NCBI GenBank assembly: GCA_032622095.1
Contig: CP136064.1
Location: 180,268,011 to 180,332,010 of the forward strand
Source of the DNA: Siphonodentalium dalli
Lineage: Eukaryota; Mollusca; Scaphopoda; Gadilida; Siphonodentaliidae
Length of the DNA: 64,000 bases
Reading direction: 5' to 3'
Part shown: positions 59,611-64,000 of the stretch, piece by piece
Numbering within the stretch: position 1 is the stretch's first letter
How the letters are laid out: every line of letters begins with the position of its first letter
Program-made: the position numbers and the translations under genes
Notes under the pieces: generated by a model
Seen by the model: only the letters and a program-made list of their open reading frames with translations
Databases searched by the model: none
What the model was told of the DNA's origin: nothing

Positions 59611-60040
59611 TTAAGGCATTAACGATCTTTATATCGACCATATTTGGAGTTGTTAACCGACCAACGCTCTTTATTGCCATCGACGTTGCTAAACGGTTAA
59701 CCATGCGTACGAAACTACGGATGAAAAACGCGAAATGCATTTATCTCGATTAGGTTAAGGCATTAACGATCTTTATATCGACCATATTTGGAGTTGTTAA
59801 CCGACTAACGCTCTTTATTGCCATCGACGTTGCTAAACGGTTAACCATGCGTACAAAACTACGGATGAAAAACGCGAAATGCATTTATCTCGATTAGGTT
59901 AAGGCATTAACGATCTTTATATCGACCATATTTGGAGTTGTTAACCGACTAACGCTCTTTATTGCCATCGACGTTGCTAAACGGTTAACCATGCGTACGA
60001 AACTACGGATGCAAAACGCGAAATGCATTTATCTCGATTA
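59611..60040. repeat. 144-bp tandem triplication carrying the paired module
   Basis: TTAAGGCATTAACGATCTTT starts at 59611, 59755 and 59899. The three units differ at only about three positions, so the triplication is recent. Each unit carries ACGATCTTTA and, 42 bp on, ACGCTCTTTA, with CCATATTTGG (a perfect CC(A/T)6GG; first at 59638-59647) between, and later GGTTAACCATGCGTAC. Confidence 0.95.
59622..59673 (-). repeat. Paired TAAAGAGCGT module (first of three units)
   Basis: On the minus strand TAAAGAGCGT at 59664-59673 and TAAAGATCGT at 59622-59631, spacing 42 bp. Repeated at 59766-59817 and 59910-59961. Confidence 0.75.
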
Positions 60041-60535
60041 AAAAGGCAGAATTAACGTGTTGTGTGATTCTTATGTCTGTCGTTCATAGGAACGGGGTAA
60101 TTTTTCAATCATACCTCTTTTAGGGACGGGTACTACGTGTTGTGTGAAAACAAAAAATGCGTGTTGTGTGATTCTTATGTCTGTCGTTCCTAGGAACGGG
60201 GGAAATTTTCATCGGGTCAGTTTTTCTGCCCGATGTACCTTAAATCATACCTCTTTTAAGGACGGGTACTGCTTGTTGTGTGATTCTTATGTCTTCTTCA
60301 CCTTAATCGGGTAAACTAAGGTCTAATCGGGTAAAATATTGAAAAACCAAAAATTAAATAAAAAAATGAATAAAAAAAATGAATTCAAAAATCCAGTAAA
60401 TTAAAATTGCACAATTAACTCATGTTATAAAAAAAAAATAATATTAACTCATTGAACAAAAAAAAATTAATTACAAAATTAATTTTAAAATTAATTTAAA
60501 ATTTTTTAAATTGTCATGTTTCTGACGAACGCGGC
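60041..60535. repeat. Degenerate repeats with GTGTTGTGTGATTCTTATGT
   Basis: GTGTTGTGTGATTCTTATGT then CTGTCGTTC-TAGGAACGGG occurs near 60057 and 60161, with a third partial near 60272 and diverged relatives at 60827 and 60890. It is followed by an A/T-rich stretch of AATTAA units (60350-60510). Confidence 0.7.
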
Positions 60536-61255
60536 CAGTGGCGGGCTAACCTGCTAGTCTAATATATATTTTGGAACTTCTGTTTGTTTGTTGTTTGTTT
60601 GTTAGCTATGGCCGGGGAAACTGCCGGGCGGTTTTAGCCCAAACTTCCGATCTAAGGTTAAAAACCCACGGGCATAGTTTACCGCCGTTTTGGAGAAGCT
60701 CAGAGCACCCATTCTCCACTCCAAGACACAAAAATGACCGCCATTGGCACGGTGGGTTTAATCGCGTTGATAGTTAAAGAGCGTTCGTATCCGCAGTGTC
60801 GTTGTTAAAGAGCGTATGCGTCTAATGTGATTCTTACGTCTGGGCCCACACGTGAGCGTGACTGTATCCAGACATGAGCGTGGTGTGTGATTCTTACGTA
60901 CTTAGGTCTTCCTAGGAACTTTCCCTAGGTGTTCCAAGGAACGGGGGAGATTTTCATCGGGTAAGTTTTTCCGCCCGACGTGATCTTCACCTTGAAACGT
61001 GTACCCACAAATGTACCTCTTTTAGGGACGGGTACCATCACGGGACGGGTACCATCATTTCTCTTGATTAAAAAGGCAGAATTAACTCAAATTAAATTAA
61101 AAAATTAACGGATTTCGACGAAATTTGATACCTAGGGATACTTTTGTCGGGGGAGTGTTTTGGACGGGTCAAATCGTTACCCCGACCTGACATTGACCTT
61201 CAAAATGGTCAATTCAAGGTCAAAGCCCGGACGAAGTCGTGTCACCTGCTAGTTG
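60536..61255. repeat. CTAGT-bordered dispersed repeat, related to 23640-24185
   Basis: Starts GCTAGTCTAATATATATTTTGG with GCTATGGCCGGGGAAACTGC and ends GCCCGGACGAAGTCGTGTC then CTGCTAGTTGGATATA. The final part (61105-61220) repeats TTTTGGACGGGTCAAATCG and GTCAATTCAAGGTCAAAG. A looser pair of TTAAAGAGCGT motifs lies at 60775 and 60806. Confidence 0.7.
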
Positions 61256-61379
61256 GATATATTTCGATACTAGTTTGGTTGCTTTGGGCACTCATCAAAT
61301 TATATTCGACATGAGAATATTTAGTTGAAAATCAATTACAAATTTTTTTGACATTCGTTCGCAATTTTCGCCGCCATTT

Positions 61380-61900
61380 TCGACACTGTAGGGCATCTTC
61401 TCGGCATATAGCTCATTATTATCCTATTAGGATCCGACATCATTTACTGTGGTGCTAGCAATTACATCAAAAATGTTCGTCTGAATGGAAACAATTTTAC
61501 TGCTTTCGGAAGCCATTTTGTCCCTACTTTGGGAAGTGATGGCCTCATTTCTGCTAAAATGGGCACTAGTGGTTCATATCTGACATTTAATGAGTAGTCA
61601 GTACACTGGTGTGTTCCATTTGCGGTTATATTCTGGGCACTAAAATAACAATTGATTTTTCTTCGAAATTTAGTACATCTATTTCGAATTTAAGGGACAC
61701 TGAAGGGCCCAAATTCCCAATCCTCGTGATATAGCTCACAATTATCAGACATTGATTTAAAATGGTATATATGTTGGCACAAATGGCCATTTAACCCAAA
61801 TATATAAATGGAAACGATCTGATGAAAGTTAGCGAAAATTATCCAATTTTACCACTTTCGGTCGCCATTTTGTCCGCCATTTTGAATTTTGACAATCGAA
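61380..61900. repeat. Two diverged ~300-bp units inside the right half of the compound element
   Basis: ATATAGCTCA-(A/T)TTATC, AATGGAAAC-AT and TTTCGG-(A/T)CGCCATTTTGTCC-like blocks appear in order around 61400-61530 and again around 61730-61880. Confidence 0.55.
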
Positions 61901-62186
61901 TTGAACACGAAATGACATACGTCTGTCATGACAATAATAATTTGTTGATGTTGCATGTCTGTATAACTTTAATTTAAATGCCATTCAAGTGTATATTTCA
62001 CAATGAACGGAAAATCATACACAAAAACCATAAATATGACCTTTTTTCAAAATGCTCTAGAAATTTGTCCCCAAAGCGGATTTTAGCGGATTTTGGATAT
62101 GTTGTTCCCAGATTCTGCCCGACAAATTGACACCAAAATCAGCTTGTCAACAATTTCTTCTAGGTCCATGCTTCAACGACCAGACT

Positions 62187-63439
62187 AGCACCGGAGTTAT
62201 CCTTTGAGAGCAATATTTTTGGGGCGGTATTTGAGATTTGGGCGGGTTACCAGAAACACGCATCTAGTGGCTTATATTTTATTTTGACCTGAGATCGCGA
62301 ATCTATCGGCTACATCTATATATAGGAAAATAAGATTTAATAAAATTTAAATCCTCGATTCTGTCATTAATACGTATAGGCTCTTCGTGTCGTGTGCGAT
62401 AATCTGAGCAATTTTGCTTAGCGGGTTTATTTTACGCTATCATCTCCATCAATTCAACAAGTCTGTACGTAATACAATATATATATGAATCGGGCCTACA
62501 TATAAAGGGGCTAATTCTACATATATAGACCCTATTTATCGACCTCTTTTGTTCCCTGGAACCACATATATATACGGGCTTGTAACGCGCTCCATTGTCC
62601 ACCCCCCGCACTTTATGCCCTTATGCACGGTTTCCAACTTTCCATATACGCGCCTGATCTATGTATGAGTGCAATGCGAGTGAGGCGCGTTAAAAGCAAT
62701 GCACTGACATGTGGCTAAAAGAGATACTCACAGTTACTGTTATTGTTTTTCGACAAAGGAACTTAATTTGGCACTAAAGTTAAATTATCAGAAATATAAT
62801 TTTGTTTAGAGGAAGGAAACCGTTATAGTATTGTTAGTATCAGGGAATATATATTCCCTGGTTAGTACTTAACGAAAAACTGAATTTTGTGACGCTGGGG
62901 GAGCTTGGTTGATTGTTCAGTCGCACCTGTAGCGGAAGTAAAATAAGACAGCCAATCAAATCTCTCGTTATAATCATGCGGCAAATTTGAAGATTTGTTT
63001 TCATAAGCGCGGAGGGATGGAAGTCATTGAGGAAAATGACGGTAACTAAAGCTATATATGATCAACAGTTGTTTGATATAAGATCTAGATGAACGGAAGA
63101 AACACACATTTTGATTGTGACGTTTTTTGTATTTTATCTCATTCGGTGAACATACATTTCTGACTCTGAGTGATAAACTTCAAAAATCCACGGTGACGCC
63201 CGGCGGTTTATTGAAATTATTCATTTTCACAAGGTCTCACTCGACAAACAAAGGCAAAGCTCAACACACTATCCTACCAAGTTGGTAGCCAACATCATGA
63301 TGTTGAACATGTCAATGATCTGTCCTCAAAATTTGAGAATTTCTGTCATAGATCAGTTGTACTGGTGGTAGATGACTTGGTAGATAAGATAATTGTTTGT
63401 TTATTTATATATATAATATAGTATACACAAAAACTGGAC
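62187..63439. other. No gene; one perfect 20-bp palindrome
   Basis: CAGGGAATATATATTCCCTG at 62841-62860 is perfectly self-complementary. I recognise no coding sequence or repeat family in the rest. Confidence 0.45.
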
Positions 63440-64000
63440 ATGGAACTTGGAAGGAAAATGGCAACTTATAAAAAATAAGATCCATGAACTCATCAACAAA
63501 TATATTCCCACCAAGACTACACATAAGAACCAGTCCAAGGCATGGATCACCCTTGATATAAAACGCCTCCTTCGGAAGAAGAAGAAGAAAGTGCACCTCC
63601 ACCGACAAATCAGGCGAGGCCAAAACAAAAACACTGAAAACTGAAAACATCCAAACAAAATATAAATCCCTTAAATGCCTCATTCAAACCAAAATACGTC
63701 AAGCATACTGGCAACACATTGAAAAGATTGCATGTTCTGACTGCCCCAAAGAAGGCAAAGGCGACACTTTAAACAACACGTCAACAGACCAGGGAACAAA
63801 ATTTGGTCATTTGTAAAACAATGTAAAAGTGAAAATACAGGTGTCTCCCCACTGAAAGTTGAGGGTGAAATTAAACTCCATCCAAAAGACCAAGCTGATG
63901 CCCTCAACCAGTAATTCAACTCCTGCTTTTACTGTTTTACAACACCCAAACCTCTGACCCTGTCATACTCCTGCGAACTAAAACATCTTATGTAAGTTAT
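63440..64000 (+). pseudogene. LINE fragment (linker between endonuclease and RT), runs off the window
   Basis: Shifting plus-strand frames give KNKIHELINKYIPTKT, then KAWITLDIKRLLRKKKKKVH, then YKSLKCLIQTKIRQAYWQHI, NKIWSFVKQCKSENTG and VSPLKVEGEIKLHPKDQADA. These are typical of the stretch between endonuclease and reverse transcriptase in many animal LINEs (W(I/L)T..IKRL.R, FW.F.K..R motifs). Several frame changes and stops, for example after LNQ at 63912, show it is dead. The RT itself, if present, lies beyond 64000. Confidence 0.7.

Larger units (their letters stand above)
56816..62186. repeat. 5.4 kb inverted-repeat compound element
   Basis: AGTCTGGTCGTTCAG and TAGAACAAATTGTTGACAAGC with TATCCAAAATCCGCTGAAAT at 56816-56990 are matched, inverted, at about 62035-62186. 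The left arm is followed by ~400-bp tandem units (about 56845, 57244 and a partial at 57640). Next are a degenerate array of ~30-bp units of the form CCAAACCATCCAA…GTGTC (57900-58500) and its inverted counterpart (58500-58920, resuming at 59360 and 61262). Three insertions interrupt it: a TTAA MITE, a 144-bp triplication and CTAGT-bordered repeats. It may be one large foldback element enlarged by later insertions, or several overlapping repeats; I favour the first. Confidence 0.55.

Noticed and set aside
59611-60040. CRISPR-like array
   Set aside because: Direct tandem units of 144 bp with no spacers.

Overview
The window looks like AT-rich, gene-poor nuclear DNA of an animal. Non-LTR retrotransposon protein relics, many short DNA elements with terminal inverted repeats, minisatellites, a degenerate TTAGGG-type tract and a class II tRNA-like sequence all point to a metazoan, probably a marine invertebrate. 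I cannot name the phylum or species from sequence alone. No bacterial, plasmid or phage organisation is present. Almost all of the longer open frames are either retroelement pieces or accidental frames through repeats.

Layout. 1-3 kb: two interlocked inverted-repeat elements plus two near-perfect hairpins. 3-10 kb: one arm of a TTAA-flanked element, a damaged TTAA MITE, hairpin elements and an (AG)n tract. 10.5-11.75 kb: a complete 1.2 kb foldback element whose arms are arrays of a 14-bp palindrome, with a matching 6-bp repeat at both borders. 12-17 kb: a 26-bp minisatellite, a LINE 3' fragment, a Harbinger-like MITE interrupted by a hairpin, a 260-bp hairpin, and a second Harbinger-like MITE split by a 1.24 kb minisatellite-armed foldback element. 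20-24 kb: a 5'-truncated LINE pseudogene on the minus strand, a tRNA-like sequence, and CTAGT-bordered repeats. 25-33 kb: diffuse repeats, another Harbinger-like MITE, tandem repeats and a telomere-like tract. 33.2-35.6 kb: a 2.4 kb TTAA element with 498-bp arms. 36.8-36.9 kb: a candidate short 5' exon. 37.6-39.2 kb: a second LINE of the 20-22 kb family. 41.8-42.9 kb: two intact TTAA MITEs. 45.5-46.9 kb: CTGAAGGG-type elements, one split by a 0.8 kb insertion. 50-56.8 kb: an LTR-like remnant with a gag-like frame on the minus strand, whose second flanking repeat is split by a 4.1 kb LINE carrying endonuclease and reverse transcriptase. 56.8-62.2 kb: a 5.4 kb inverted-repeat compound element with further insertions. 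63.4-64 kb: the start of another LINE fragment running off the window.

The best-preserved coding sequence is the LINE at 52.6-56.7 kb. It is dead in cis: it has one in-frame stop inside the endonuclease domain, and the second catalytic aspartate of the reverse transcriptase is replaced by tyrosine. The only hint of a host gene is a 26-codon exon-like stretch at 36850-36929 (minus) ending in a GTAAGT donor. Sixty-two bases covering its end and donor recur exactly inside the neighbouring TTAA element.

The most unusual signal is a roughly 52-bp module. It consists of two TAAAGAGCGT motifs whose starts are exactly 42 bp apart, with a CArG-like CC(A/T)6GG in the spacer. It occurs in several different repeats across the window. 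I did every comparison by eye; none was computed.
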